Shown here piece by piece: positions 45,587 through 54,652 of a DNA stretch of 64,000 nt. Origin of the DNA: Salinibacillus xinjiangensis. Lineage in GTDB: Bacteria; Bacillota; Bacilli; Bacillales; Alkalibacillaceae. Location: NCBI RefSeq assembly GCF_009649735.1, contig NZ_WJNH01000005.1:1-64000 (forward strand). Direction: 5' to 3'. Below the pieces are notes generated by a model. That model was not told the origin of the DNA. It did no database searches and saw only the letters and a list, made by a program, of their open reading frames with translations. A program made the translations under genes and the position numbers. How positions within the stretch are numbered: position 1 is the first letter of the stretch; every line of letters starts with the position of its first letter.

Positions 45587-46867
45587 TTAAATCCAACCAC
45601 GAAAACGTGCAGCTTCAGCCATTTTTCTAACCCCGACCATATAGGCTGCCAATCGCATATCGATATTACGAGTTTGTGACGTATCATAAACATTATGGAA
45701 TGACTTCACAATGACTTTTTGGAGCTTCTCTTGAACTTCTTCTTCCGTCCAATAATAACCCTGATTATTTTGCACCCATTCAAAGTAAGAGACTGTTACA
45801 CCACCTGAAGAGGCTAACACGTCAGGTACTAGTAAAATGTCACGTTCGGCAAGAATTTTGGTAGCCTCAAGAGTTGTTGGGCCATTTGCTGCTTCAACGA
45901 CAATGTTTGCCTTAATTCTGTTTGCATTTTCTTCCGTAATTTGATTTGCAATAGCAGCTGGGACTAATATATCACAATCCAACTCGAGCATTTCGTCGTT
46001 CGAAATGGTATTTTCAAATAAATTGGTTACTGTACCAAAACTATCTCTTCGGTCAAGTAAATAATCAATATCAAGTCCGTCTGGATCATATAATGCACCT
46101 TGAGCATCTGAAATCGCTACAACCTTAGCTCCAGCATCATTCATAAATTTCGATAAAAATCCGCCAGCATTTCCGAACCCTTGAATAATAACTCGGGCTC
46201 CATTTAAGTCAATACCCCGAAGTTTTGCCGCTTCTTCCACACAAATCGTTACACCTTTTGCTGTAGCGGTATCTCTTCCATGTGAACCACCTAATACCAA
46301 TGGCTTACCGGTAATAAACCCTGGATTATTGAATTCATCGATTCTACTATACTCATCCATCATCCAAGCCATAATTTGAGAATTTGTAAACACATCTGGT
46401 GCCGGAATATCTTTTGTTGGACCAACGATTTGACTAATGGCGCGAACATATCCACGACTTAACCCTTCAAGTTCACGAAAGGACATTTCGCGTGGGTCAC
46501 ATACAATTCCGCCTTTACCTCCACCATAAGGTAGATCAACAATTCCCGCTTTCAAACTCATCCAAATGGACAGGGCACTTACCTCTTTTTCATTTACGTC
46601 AGGATGAAACCTTACCCCACCTTTTGTTGGGCCAACAGCGTCGTTGTGCTGAGCACGGTACCCTGTAAATACTTTTATCTGTCCATCATCCATCCGGACA
46701 GGGATACGTACAGTCATAAAACGAACGGGTTCACGTAATAATTCGTAAGCTTCCTCTGGATACCCTAACTTATCTAGCGCCTTTTTAATTACTGTTTGAG
46801 TAGATTTTAGCATATCTAGGTGCTCTTTACTTTCCTTTGAAGAATCTGCTGGTTTGTCGGCAACCAT
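45587..46867 (-). CDS. gudB: NAD-specific glutamate dehydrogenase
   Basis: Catabolic glutamate dehydrogenase. 426 residues from ATG 46867 (AGGAGGT upstream). Signatures: HNDAVGPTKGGVRFHPDV, LPYGGGKGGIVCDPR with the catalytic Lys, IPAPDVFTNSQIMAWMMDEYS, and the Rossmann segment IIQGFGNAGGFLSKF. The 3-residue tandem duplication that silences gudB in laboratory B. subtilis 168 is not present, so the enzyme should be active. Confidence 0.96.
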   Translation of the reverse strand: MVADKPADSSKESKEHLDMLKSTQTVIKKALDKLGYPEEAYELLREPVRFMTVRIPVRMDDGQIKVFTGYRAQHNDAVGPTKGGVRFHPDVNEKEVSALSIWMSLKAGIVDLPYGGGKGGIVCDPREMSFRELEGLSRGYVRAISQIVGPTKDIPAPDVFTNSQIMAWMMDEYSRIDEFNNPGFITGKPLVLGGSHGRDTATAKGVTICVEEAAKLRGIDLNGARVIIQGFGNAGGFLSKFMNDAGAKVVAISDAQGALYDPDGLDIDYLLDRRDSFGTVTNLFENTISNDEMLELDCDILVPAAIANQITEENANRIKANIVVEAANGPTTLEATKILAERDILLVPDVLASSGGVTVSYFEWVQNNQGYYWTEEEVQEKLQKVIVKSFHNVYDTSQTRNIDMRLAAYMVGVRKMAEAARFRGWI

Positions 46868-46941
46868 TTGCTTACCTCCTATGAATGTCAATAAATCATT
46901 ATAATTCCAATACTTTCAGCAATTAGTATACACATTCATTT

Positions 46942-47082
46942 TTAATATGCAACCATTACGTGAAAGATTTTTCCCATTACAGCACTTTTATTTTTGTAAG
47001 CGATTTCATTATAGATGAAATACCCTTGTCTTTCAATATATTTTTGTACATTATTTTTTGTAAGAGCAATGGTGGTGTACAT
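46942..47082 (-). CDS. Small hypothetical protein upstream of gudB
   Basis: 46 codons, ATG 47082 to TAA 46942, preceded by GGGAGTGA at suitable spacing. Basic, with aromatic residues (MYTTIALTKNNVQKYIERQG at the start) and no membrane helix. It fills the gap between mecB-like and gudB. I do not recognise it; it could be a chance ORF, but the ribosome binding site and packing favour a small gene. Confidence 0.45.
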   Translation of the reverse strand: MYTTIALTKNNVQKYIERQGYFIYNEIAYKNKSAVMGKIFHVMVAY

Positions 47083-47108
47083 GATTTATTCACTCCCACT
47101 AACCATCA

Positions 47109-47684
47109 TCACGATAAGAAATAGGTTTGAATTTGGTAAAGGGCATCATACTCCATAATTGGCTTTCCGTATTCTTTTAAACGAATAGATGTGACTGTAC
47201 TTGGAAAAGAAAATTCAGACATAACCGCAATAATGCCTTCTTTATTTAAAAGCTGTAAATCCTGATCATACAATTTCATATAATATTGATTATTCCAGTA
47301 ATAGACAGAGGCATGCTTAACCCCTAGCTGAATAAGGTGATTGGAAACTTGTATAACGGATTCAAAGTCACTAAAACTAAACATAAATTCCTTGTTTTCA
47401 TCTAATGTTACTTTCATTTCAACATACTCATCATCTATAAATTCAAGATCCTGCGTGACGACGATTAACATTCCTTGAGCTTGAAGAAGATGGACATGAA
47501 CTAACAAATTGCCGTCAATTTCAAAGCCAAGCTCATCACTTGCCTCAAACAACATGTCTTGAAACATTTGATGCGTTTTCGGGAAGTTCTTCCATAATTC
47601 TTCTTTTGTAAAGCCTCTATCAACTAGATCATCAAAGGTTAAAAAAATCTTAAATTTATTCGAATCCAGACGCTCCATTCGCAT
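47109..47684 (-). CDS. mecB: MecA-type ClpC adaptor MecB (YpbH)
   Basis: 191 residues from ATG 47684 behind GGAGGTGG. N-terminal MERLDSNKFKIFLTFDDLVDRGFTKEELW (substrate-recognition part of the MecA family) and C-terminal region from about 105 on (FSFSDFESVIQVSNHLIQLGVKHASVYYWNNQYYMKLYD) that binds ClpC. Upstream of gudB as in B. subtilis, so the paralogue MecB rather than MecA. Confidence 0.92.
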   Translation of the reverse strand: MRMERLDSNKFKIFLTFDDLVDRGFTKEELWKNFPKTHQMFQDMLFEASDELGFEIDGNLLVHVHLLQAQGMLIVVTQDLEFIDDEYVEMKVTLDENKEFMFSFSDFESVIQVSNHLIQLGVKHASVYYWNNQYYMKLYDQDLQLLNKEGIIAVMSEFSFPSTVTSIRLKEYGKPIMEYDALYQIQTYFLS

Positions 47685-47802
47685 CAAACCACCTCCAACG
47701 ATTTCAGAGAATTATAAACTTGTTACTCAACTTTACGTCTCCTTATGATTAGTTTATGTATGGTCACCGGCTAAAGTTTCCTCTTTCTTATTTTTTCTTC
47801 GT

Positions 47803-48588
47803 TTAAGCTTTAGACTGTTCGATTGTTACAACATGGCATTCAGCTCTTGTACCTAATCTTAAGGGTAATTTGGTCGTTCCATACCCTTCACTAGTCAAAA
47901 AATGAGTTTGTCCCTTTTTGACCCACCCTCCTCTTTTACGTAAACTAAATCCTAAAATTCGGATTTGACCTCCATGTGTATGCCCACTGAATATAATATT
48001 GATCATATTACGCTCTTCATCGGTTAATAACTCATCATATGCCTCAGGCTCATGAACAGCCAGTATCGTATAGGAATCATCAACATGTTCGAAAGCTTGC
48101 TTGGTGTTGATTTCTTTAATATTTAGTGAGTCCAATCCAACTAATTGAATTTTTTCACCCGAACGAAACTCAAGAGTGGTCGAAGTGTCAGCTAATATAT
48201 GTACGTCTTGATCCAATAAACGCGCATCAAGCTCCCTATAGTTCACTTCATAATCATTATTCCCCCATACAAAATATATGGGTGCGTTTAGTTTTTTTAA
48301 TCTCCGTATATTCTCTTCCACTCTGGTAAATGGAACCTTTTTTTCACATAGGTCACCACCGATAATGGCGATATCTACTCCGCTAACTTTATCTAAAGTT
48401 TCTAGTTTAATCAATCGTTTATGAATATCTGATATAAAAAATATCGTCAATGACTCTTTATTTGAAGGGAAATGTTTATCTGTAATAGTTTTCCACTCGA
48501 TATGATCAGAATGAGCTAGAACATACATATAAATCAGTAATCCTAGTCCAAGGAAAATAAGGAGATAAAGAAAAATCATTTGAGGCAT
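47803..48588 (-). CDS. ypbG: Membrane-anchored metallophosphoesterase YpbG
   Basis: 261 residues. N-terminal membrane segment (3-23), then the calcineurin-like fold with metal ligands in FISDIHKRL (DxH), IIGGDLCE (GD), FVWGNNDYEV (GNxD) and FSGHTHGGQIRI (GHxH). Substrate unknown; relatives include UDP-sugar or nucleotide phosphohydrolases. Location matches YpbG. Confidence 0.92.
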   Translation of the reverse strand: MPQMIFLYLLIFLGLGLLIYMYVLAHSDHIEWKTITDKHFPSNKESLTIFFISDIHKRLIKLETLDKVSGVDIAIIGGDLCEKKVPFTRVEENIRRLKKLNAPIYFVWGNNDYEVNYRELDARLLDQDVHILADTSTTLEFRSGEKIQLVGLDSLNIKEINTKQAFEHVDDSYTILAVHEPEAYDELLTDEERNMINIIFSGHTHGGQIRILGFSLRKRGGWVKKGQTHFLTSEGYGTTKLPLRLGTRAECHVVTIEQSKA

Positions 48589-48623
48589 TCCCTTCTATCG
48601 TGTTCTTAACGTTGTTATATAGT

Positions 48624-48655
48624 AAGCCCTTGTCAACCTGAAATGACAAGGGCAA
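48624..48655 (-). terminator. Terminator of the CBS/ACT gene
   Basis: Perfect GCCCTTGTCA / TGACAAGGGC stem, 8-nt loop, with a weak TTACTATA run on the minus strand. Confidence 0.7.
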
Positions 48656-48681
48656 CCTATTCAAAAGCATTTGAGACCAAG

Positions 48682-49323
48682 CTAAATTTCCTTCACATCC
48701 AAAACTCTAAAGCCTGCCTTTTCTAACTTCTTCGTAAACTTACCAATTTGTTCGTGCTTTTCAATCTTTAAAACAATTCTTCTTGCTAGTTTATCAGTCT
48801 CGTCAAAAGTGGCCAACGATATAATGTTTCCATGGAAATTTTTAATTAAATCGGCCAACCGGGATATACGTCCCTCAGCCTCTATGGAAGAAAAGGCAAT
48901 CCGAACGCCCTGCTTCTTCATCCCGAATGCACTTTCAAACTGTTCTAAAACATCATAACGACTCACAATACCATGAAAATATTGATTGTGATCGATAACG
49001 GCCAGTATCGGAAAACCTTTAAATGTTGTCAATGTGCTCTCAAAAACATCTTCCTCTGTGATATGAAAGTCCTCATGGTCAACAATATCTGAAACTTTTT
49101 TAGACTGTAAAAACTCCTGCTTACTACTTCCATTTCCGTCTTCAAAGAATGCTTGAAAAATCATTTGTTTTGTGATCATCCCGACAAATTTTTCATCGTC
49201 ATCCACCACCGGAACCGCTTCAATATCCTTTGAAATTAACCGATCTAAAACGTTATGTAATGACTCTTGTGAGTTTGTAATCACACAGTGATGCTTTGGA
49301 ATCATAATCCCCTTAACAAACAT
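48682..49323 (-). CDS. CBS-pair protein with C-terminal ACT-like domain
   Basis: 213 residues from ATG 49323 (GGGGTGAG upstream). Two CBS motifs (about 5-65 and 75-135: VPVVDDDEKFVGMITKQMIF and FPILAVIDHNQYFHGIVSRYDVL) and an ACT-like domain (about 142-213: GVRIAFSSIEAEGRISRLADLIKNFHGNIISL). Likely an adenine-nucleotide or second-messenger sensor, similar in layout to AcuB; target unknown. Divergent from cotJA. Not in the B. subtilis order that I recall at this spot. Confidence 0.85.
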   Translation of the reverse strand: MFVKGIMIPKHHCVITNSQESLHNVLDRLISKDIEAVPVVDDDEKFVGMITKQMIFQAFFEDGNGSSKQEFLQSKKVSDIVDHEDFHITEEDVFESTLTTFKGFPILAVIDHNQYFHGIVSRYDVLEQFESAFGMKKQGVRIAFSSIEAEGRISRLADLIKNFHGNIISLATFDETDKLARRIVLKIEKHEQIGKFTKKLEKAGFRVLDVKEI

Positions 49324-49532
49324 AGATCTCACCCCACGTTTTTTATTTTATAATTTTGTGGATAGAAATGAGGAACTCCTCGGCGCTTCTCATACTCGCT
49401 AATACTATAAAAAGTATATTCGACAGAGACAAAAAGAATCCCTTTTATTTAGATATCAAACTGAATTAGACAGGTTGGCATCGAATACATATAAAATGAA
49501 CTACCATGATTTTCTAGGAAGGAGGAAACATT

Positions 49533-49754
49533 TTGTATACCCAAACAAAATATTACTATCCTTATCATAGTCCATTTGACCCTTGTAAGCCAATAAAAGT
49601 AAAGAGCTACGAAACACCCCCAAATTTATACATGGGATTCCAGCCCCCATCATTACCGCAATTTCAGCCTAGGGAGGCATTATATCACGGAACGTTGTGG
49701 CCTGCATTATTTAGTCCTTATCCAGGTAAAAGAGAGGTGGTAGACAATGAATAA
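49533..49754 (+). CDS. cotJA: Spore coat associated protein CotJA
   Basis: 73 residues, starting with TTG 49533 behind GGAAGGAGG. Proline- and tyrosine-rich with the family signature PPNLYMGFQPPSLPQF...EALYHGTLWPALF. First gene of cotJABC; needed with CotJC for incorporation into the coat in B. subtilis, where the operon is SigE-dependent. Overlaps cotJB by 8 bases. Confidence 0.92.
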   Translation: MYTQTKYYYPYHSPFDPCKPIKVKSYETPPNLYMGFQPPSLPQFQPREALYHGTLWPALFSPYPGKREVVDNE

Positions 49755-50010
49755 AACCATGCCTCCTGAGTTTTATCAATTATTGGAGGAAATTCAGGCA
49801 GTTGATTTCGTTTTAGTCGAACTTACCCTCTATTTAGATACCCATCCTGATGATTATGAGGCTATACAGCAGTTTAATCATTACGCAAAGCAAAGTAAAA
49901 CACTGAAAAAGCAATATGAGAAAAGTTACGGACCCCTTAAACAATATGGTGCAAGCTATTCCACATATCCATGGTCCTGGGACGATACCCCTTGGCCATG
50001 GCAGGTTTAA
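49747..50010 (+). CDS. cotJB: Spore coat protein CotJB
   Basis: 87 residues. Helical body (EFYQLLEEIQAVDFVLVELTLYLDTHPDD) and a Trp/Pro-rich tail (YPWSWDDTPWPWQV), both typical of CotJB. ATG 49747 follows AGAGGTGG within cotJA; coupled translation. Confidence 0.94.
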   Translation: MNKTMPPEFYQLLEEIQAVDFVLVELTLYLDTHPDDYEAIQQFNHYAKQSKTLKKQYEKSYGPLKQYGASYSTYPWSWDDTPWPWQV

Positions 50011-50037
50011 CATCTAAAGGAAGGATGAGTACATCTT

Positions 50038-50607
50038 ATGTGGTATTACGAAAAAAAATTGCAATACCCCGTAAAAGTAAGTTCATGTAATCCAAGGCTT
50101 GCTAAATATTTGATTGAGCAATATGGTGGTGCAGACGGTGAATTAGCTGCAGCGTTGCGTTACCTTAACCAGCGTTATACTATTCCAGATAAAGTAATTG
50201 GGCTACTTACGGATATTGGTACGGAGGAATTTGCACATTTAGAGATGATTGCGACGATGGTTTATAAATTAACAAAGGATGCAACACCAGAGATGATGAA
50301 GGAAGCGGGCCTCGCCCCTCATTATGCCAATCATGATAAAGCACTTTTCTACCATAATGCAGCCGGTGTTCCTTGGACAGCAACTTATATCCAAGCGAAG
50401 GGTGATCCTATAGCTGATTTATATGAGGACATAGCCGCTGAAGAAAAGGCGAGGGCTACCTATCAATGGATTATCAACTTATCAGATGACCCTGACTTAA
50501 ATGATGGATTAAAATATCTACGTGAAAGGGAGGTTGTTCACTCACAACGTTTCCGAGAGGCCGTTGAAATCTTAAAAGAAGAAAGAGATAAGCAAATCTA
50601 TTTCTAA
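50038..50607 (+). CDS. cotJC: Spore coat protein CotJC, manganese-catalase family
   Basis: 189 residues. Ferritin-like di-metal fold with the ligand pattern of Mn catalases: E in GGADGELAAALRYL, E and H in IGTEEFAHLEMI, E in DIAAEEKARATYQ and H in REREVVHSQRF. Expected to sit in the inner coat; a catalase role is inferred from the family. The operon ends at the palindrome at 50624-50646. Confidence 0.95.
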   Translation: MWYYEKKLQYPVKVSSCNPRLAKYLIEQYGGADGELAAALRYLNQRYTIPDKVIGLLTDIGTEEFAHLEMIATMVYKLTKDATPEMMKEAGLAPHYANHDKALFYHNAAGVPWTATYIQAKGDPIADLYEDIAAEEKARATYQWIINLSDDPDLNDGLKYLREREVVHSQRFREAVEILKEERDKQIYF

Positions 50608-50623
50608 GAGAAGGTGAGGATTT

Positions 50624-50646
50624 AGGCTGACATGACATGTCAGCCT
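50624..50646. terminator. Bidirectional terminator between cotJC and the ypbE-position gene
   Basis: AGGCTGACATG / CATGTCAGCCT palindrome between convergent genes; TATTTAATT follows on the plus strand. It is only 4 bp from the minus-strand stop codon. Confidence 0.7.
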
Positions 50647-50649
50647 TAT

Positions 50650-50988
50650 TTAATTGTTTCCCTGAAAGAAGATTTCCTCACCTAGTGGATTGAATTCCTG
50701 ATTTGGCTTTATACTGTCATTGATGTTTTCCCAGTAATAATAAAAAGGAATGCCAATGATTAATAAAAGAAACAAAAATAAAATCATCCTTAAGATAATC
50801 AAATTCCACCTAGAAGCTCGTTTTTTCTTTTGTTTGCCCTCACGCTTACTAGTCTTAACTTTATTTGCCGGCTTTGACTTATTTCGTTTATTGTGAACAG
50901 CACTTCTCGGTGGTAACTCAAACACATCAAAAGACTCTTTATCTTGAGATGGTTCTTCACTATTTCGGCTCTGTCTCTGTGTGACCAT
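50650..50988 (-). CDS. Small membrane protein at the YpbE position, no LysM domain
   Basis: 112 residues: a polar basic cytosolic head (about 1-62, rich in K, R, S), one membrane helix (63-85, LIILRMILFLFLLLIIGIPF) and a short outer tail. B. subtilis YpbE has the same topology and place but about 240 residues with a C-terminal LysM domain. Here the tail stops before any LysM. Overlaps ypbD by 29 bases. Confidence 0.72.
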   Translation of the reverse strand: MVTQRQSRNSEEPSQDKESFDVFELPPRSAVHNKRNKSKPANKVKTSKREGKQKKKRASRWNLIILRMILFLFLLLIIGIPFYYYWENINDSIKPNQEFNPLGEEIFFQGNN

Positions 50989-51574
50989 GGTTCATACCCC
51001 ACTTTACTTTGATGAATAGAGCTAACAAAAAATCGACTAAAAAATGGGCTACAATGGTTACAAACAGATTTTGTGTCATTTCATACATGTAACCAATCAA
51101 AAAACTAATAAACAAAATCGAAACGAAGAGTACAGGCTTAGTTAAGTAACGAAAATGGATGAGTGCAAAGGTTACACTGGCTATGATATAGCCAAATTCA
51201 TGCTGTATGACACCTCGAAATAACATTTCCTCTGATAAGGCGACTAGAAATGTGATGAAAAGAATATGTAAAAGCCCTTGATTTTGAAATATCCTTTCAT
51301 TAATCCCACCATCGTCATAGTAAGCCTTAGGAAGGAGCCTCATCAGTAATAAATCAATACTCACAATCAATAAAGCAGGTAATACTCCATAAGTAAAGAT
51401 TTCCTCTGGATGCCAATGCAATTGTTCTAGCCATTGGCCAAAATCCCTAAATAGAAAGTAACTACTAACAAAGGCTAAAAAGAGAATAATTCCCTGAGAA
51501 AAATATAAATTTAGCAAAAGGTCTTTATCTGTTATTTTTTTTATTAATTCAGCTTGATTTAACTGTTTCTTCAT
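50960..51574 (-). CDS. ypbD: CPBP-family intramembrane metalloprotease YpbD
   Basis: 204 residues, about six membrane helices. Rce1/CAAX-protease motifs LSEEMLFRGVIQHEFG (EExxxR), VTFALIHFRYL (FxxxH) and IVAHFLVDFLLALF (HxxxD/N). Substrate unknown. Overlaps recS by 26 bases. Confidence 0.92.
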   Translation of the reverse strand: MKKQLNQAELIKKITDKDLLLNLYFSQGIILFLAFVSSYFLFRDFGQWLEQLHWHPEEIFTYGVLPALLIVSIDLLLMRLLPKAYYDDGGINERIFQNQGLLHILFITFLVALSEEMLFRGVIQHEFGYIIASVTFALIHFRYLTKPVLFVSILFISFLIGYMYEMTQNLFVTIVAHFLVDFLLALFIKVKWGMNHGHTETEPK

Positions 51575-53102
51575 CCAACTCCTCCCGATGAAAAAGCCGT
51601 CTTAACTCGGCCTGCCAGTGATTATTCTCCTGCACTCGCTGAATGGTTTCAGGATTCCACTGTTCAAAAGTAAAATCACAATAGTCACAGCAGAATTGGT
51701 CCGGCCTTTGAAATCCATCCTGAAACACTTCATACAAGCTCTCTCTCTTACACCCTTTATGTTCAAACCAATTCATTAATTCAAATAATTTATTCATTTT
51801 ATGACTAGTCCTCTGTTTGATTAATTCCAGGGTATTCTGGAAAGCTTTTCTCCAGTTTTCTTCCTGCTCTTCAACAATGGCCAAATGATGTTGGTTTAAT
51901 TGATATTGCAAAAATCGCCACTGGGTTTCGTTGAGCTGTAGGTGTTCCATTAAAATGTCCTGCGTTTCATCATCTACATTTGACAAGCTTTCTTTTTTAG
52001 AAAAATACTGATAAAAGTGTTCAGTTTGACGTTGAGTTGGCAGTTCTTGCTCGATAAAGGCTAAAGGGATTTGTTCATCACCTTTGGCATAAAGAGAAAG
52101 ACTCACACTCTGCAATCCATCTCGTCCTGCCCGTCCTACTTCCTGTATAAAGGATTCAATCTGTGCTGGAAGATGAAAATGAATCACAAGTCTAATATTC
52201 TGTTTATCTACCCCCATGCCAAAGGCACTAGTACAGCATATAACGTCTAATTGGTTAGACATAAACTGTTGTTGAATTAATAAGCGGTCTTCAGTATCCA
52301 TACCACCATGATAAAAGGCGATGCGCAAATGCTTTAGTTGATTCTTTAAGGTTTCACTGGTCATTTCACACCAATTTCTACTAGAAAAATAAATCATAGT
52401 TGGTACCGGCTTTTCAGTTAAAATTTGTACAATTCGGTTGATTTTATCTTGCCAATGGTCAACCACCTCCACCGCAAAGGCAATATTAGGACGGTCCATC
52501 TGAAATACCCTTTTCCTTATATTGGGTTTATCGAGGTAATAGCTAATATCATCTTGAACCTGCGGAGTAGCCGTTGCACTAAGTGCTAATACGGTTGGGT
52601 GGTTTAGTTGTTTAATGACATCATTTAACTTTAGATAGTCCGTTCTAAACTCATGTCCCCATTGTGAAATACAATGTGCTTCATCCACTACAAATAAGGA
52701 TATACGTAAAGATGTTAAACGATTTAAAAAGAATTCATTTTGCAGCATCTCAGGAGAACAATAAATGAGTTTATATTGGTGTAAATGTTTCATAATGGCA
52801 TTCTTCTGTTGTCGGTCAAGTAGGCTATTTACAGCAACCACACGTTTAAACCCTTTTGCTTTTAACTGTTTGACCTGATCAACCATTAGTGATAACAAAG
52901 GCGAAACAACAATTGTAATCCCTTCCTGACACATTGCAGGTAATTGGTAACATAGAGACTTCCCGGTGCCAGTAGGAAGTATCCCTAAAACATCCTGGCC
53001 AGCCATTAGGTCTTGTATGATTTCTTGCTGTCCTGTACGAAAATGTGTAAAGCCAAAATGTTTTTTCAGCTCAGCTATCAATTGTTCATTTGACATATTC
53101 AT
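51549..53102 (-). CDS. recS: RecQ-like ATP-dependent DNA helicase RecS
   Basis: 517 residues. RecQ motif 0 (FRTGQQEII), Walker A GILPTGTGKS (Lys48), VVSPLLSLMVDQVKQL, DEAHCISQWGHEFR, LSATATPQ, and QEVGRAGRDGLQS. A zinc-binding cysteine set (FCCDYCDF) closes the protein; there is no HRDC domain, which fits the short RecS type. RecS acts in recombination repair. ATG 53102 after GAGGAG; overlaps ypbB by 17 bases. Confidence 0.94.
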   Translation of the reverse strand: MNMSNEQLIAELKKHFGFTHFRTGQQEIIQDLMAGQDVLGILPTGTGKSLCYQLPAMCQEGITIVVSPLLSLMVDQVKQLKAKGFKRVVAVNSLLDRQQKNAIMKHLHQYKLIYCSPEMLQNEFFLNRLTSLRISLFVVDEAHCISQWGHEFRTDYLKLNDVIKQLNHPTVLALSATATPQVQDDISYYLDKPNIRKRVFQMDRPNIAFAVEVVDHWQDKINRIVQILTEKPVPTMIYFSSRNWCEMTSETLKNQLKHLRIAFYHGGMDTEDRLLIQQQFMSNQLDVICCTSAFGMGVDKQNIRLVIHFHLPAQIESFIQEVGRAGRDGLQSVSLSLYAKGDEQIPLAFIEQELPTQRQTEHFYQYFSKKESLSNVDDETQDILMEHLQLNETQWRFLQYQLNQHHLAIVEEQEENWRKAFQNTLELIKQRTSHKMNKLFELMNWFEHKGCKRESLYEVFQDGFQRPDQFCCDYCDFTFEQWNPETIQRVQENNHWQAELRRLFHREELDEETVKSS

Positions 53103-54159
53103 TAACTTTACTCCTCATTTGATTATGCTTTGCCAGCACCAACCGTATCTGAAAGTAATCAATTTCACTAGGTAATTCATCTTTAATTGCCTTTAACCTC
53201 TGAGTATTTAATCGCTGTACAGTGTTTAAAATGATGATTTCTTCATCCTCCTTAACAAAGGAATGAATCGCAAAGCTTGGGTCTACTATAGCAATTTCTA
53301 TTAAATGATCGTAAATTGTATTTCGCTTTAAACCTCTTTTTTGAGCAATTTGTTCTGGTGTATAGCCACTCTTAAACCAATAATAGGTCTTCTTCGCGGA
53401 TGTGGTTAAGGGAAGTTGATTTAATTCTTCTGGAATAAACTCGTGAAGGCGAGGAAATCGTTCTTGATTTTTGTTCACTGTATCGACCATAAAATGCATG
53501 GAGGCCTTTAAATAGATTTCTACATCATGGATAGACAGCTCATATTTAGGGCTGATTTGCTGTTTACTTAGTCCGATTTTTTGATAGCCCGTCATGCGAG
53601 CTACAATGACTTCTGCATGAAATTGTTGATGTTCCTTTAATAACTGATAAACCTCATGATAAATATCCTGAAAAAGACTAGTTAATTCTTCTTTATGATT
53701 TTGATAGTATCGTTTGACCCATTTCATGATCTCAGCGTGATCAAGAACCGGTATAAAATGCGACCTATTGTTTAGCATATTTGAACCAGTTTGAATAAAT
53801 AGTAATAGTCTTTGCCAAAAGTCACTCGCACTATGTTGTAGGTTAAAGCCGTTCAACCAGCCTAGTTCAGGCATGCGCTTTTGATAATCTTTTAGCAATT
53901 GGATTCCCTCTGGTGTCACGAGAATCGAGTCATTGTCACCTGTTGTGAGTATATGTAAGGTAAGCATCTGCTTAATTTCTTCATCAAATGCGTTTCTTGT
54001 TAATGATTTATAAATACCGAAATATTGGGAAAGATGAAAGGCTTTAGCGTCCTGAATGGTCTGTGAGGACCTTTTACCGCGAAGTAGATGAAATATGGAT
54101 GATTTACTACGTTCGGTTTCAATTTTGTAAAAACACTCTAATAGAACAGCTTGAAACAT
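53086..54159 (-). CDS. ypbB: YpbB, helix-turn-helix protein partnering RecS
   Basis: 357 residues. Helical throughout, with a helicase-associated HTH (HTH_40-like) at about 255-290 (TYYWFKSGYTPEQIAQKRGLKRNTIYDHLIEI). The stop overlaps the recS start, so the two are translationally coupled and probably act together. Same layout in B. subtilis. Function unproven. Confidence 0.9.
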   Translation of the reverse strand: MFQAVLLECFYKIETERSKSSIFHLLRGKRSSQTIQDAKAFHLSQYFGIYKSLTRNAFDEEIKQMLTLHILTTGDNDSILVTPEGIQLLKDYQKRMPELGWLNGFNLQHSASDFWQRLLLFIQTGSNMLNNRSHFIPVLDHAEIMKWVKRYYQNHKEELTSLFQDIYHEVYQLLKEHQQFHAEVIVARMTGYQKIGLSKQQISPKYELSIHDVEIYLKASMHFMVDTVNKNQERFPRLHEFIPEELNQLPLTTSAKKTYYWFKSGYTPEQIAQKRGLKRNTIYDHLIEIAIVDPSFAIHSFVKEDEEIIILNTVQRLNTQRLKAIKDELPSEIDYFQIRLVLAKHNQMRSKVNEYVK

Positions 54160-54253
54160 TGCAATCTCCCCCCTTTAATCATCTATCTTCTAAAAGAATC
54201 ATGATTCTTCTACAATATCCTATCATACTTGATGATAACATGATATTAGTTGA

Positions 54254-54604
<351 letters not shown>

Positions 54605-54618
54605 GTAATGAAAAAGGA

Positions 54619-54652
54619 GAAAAGCTGCTTCAAGAAAATGAAGCAGCTTTTC
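54619..54652. terminator. Bidirectional terminator between fer and rsiX
   Basis: AAAAGCTGCTTC / GAAGCAGCTTTT stem, 8-nt loop, T-rich on both sides, between convergent genes. Confidence 0.88.
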
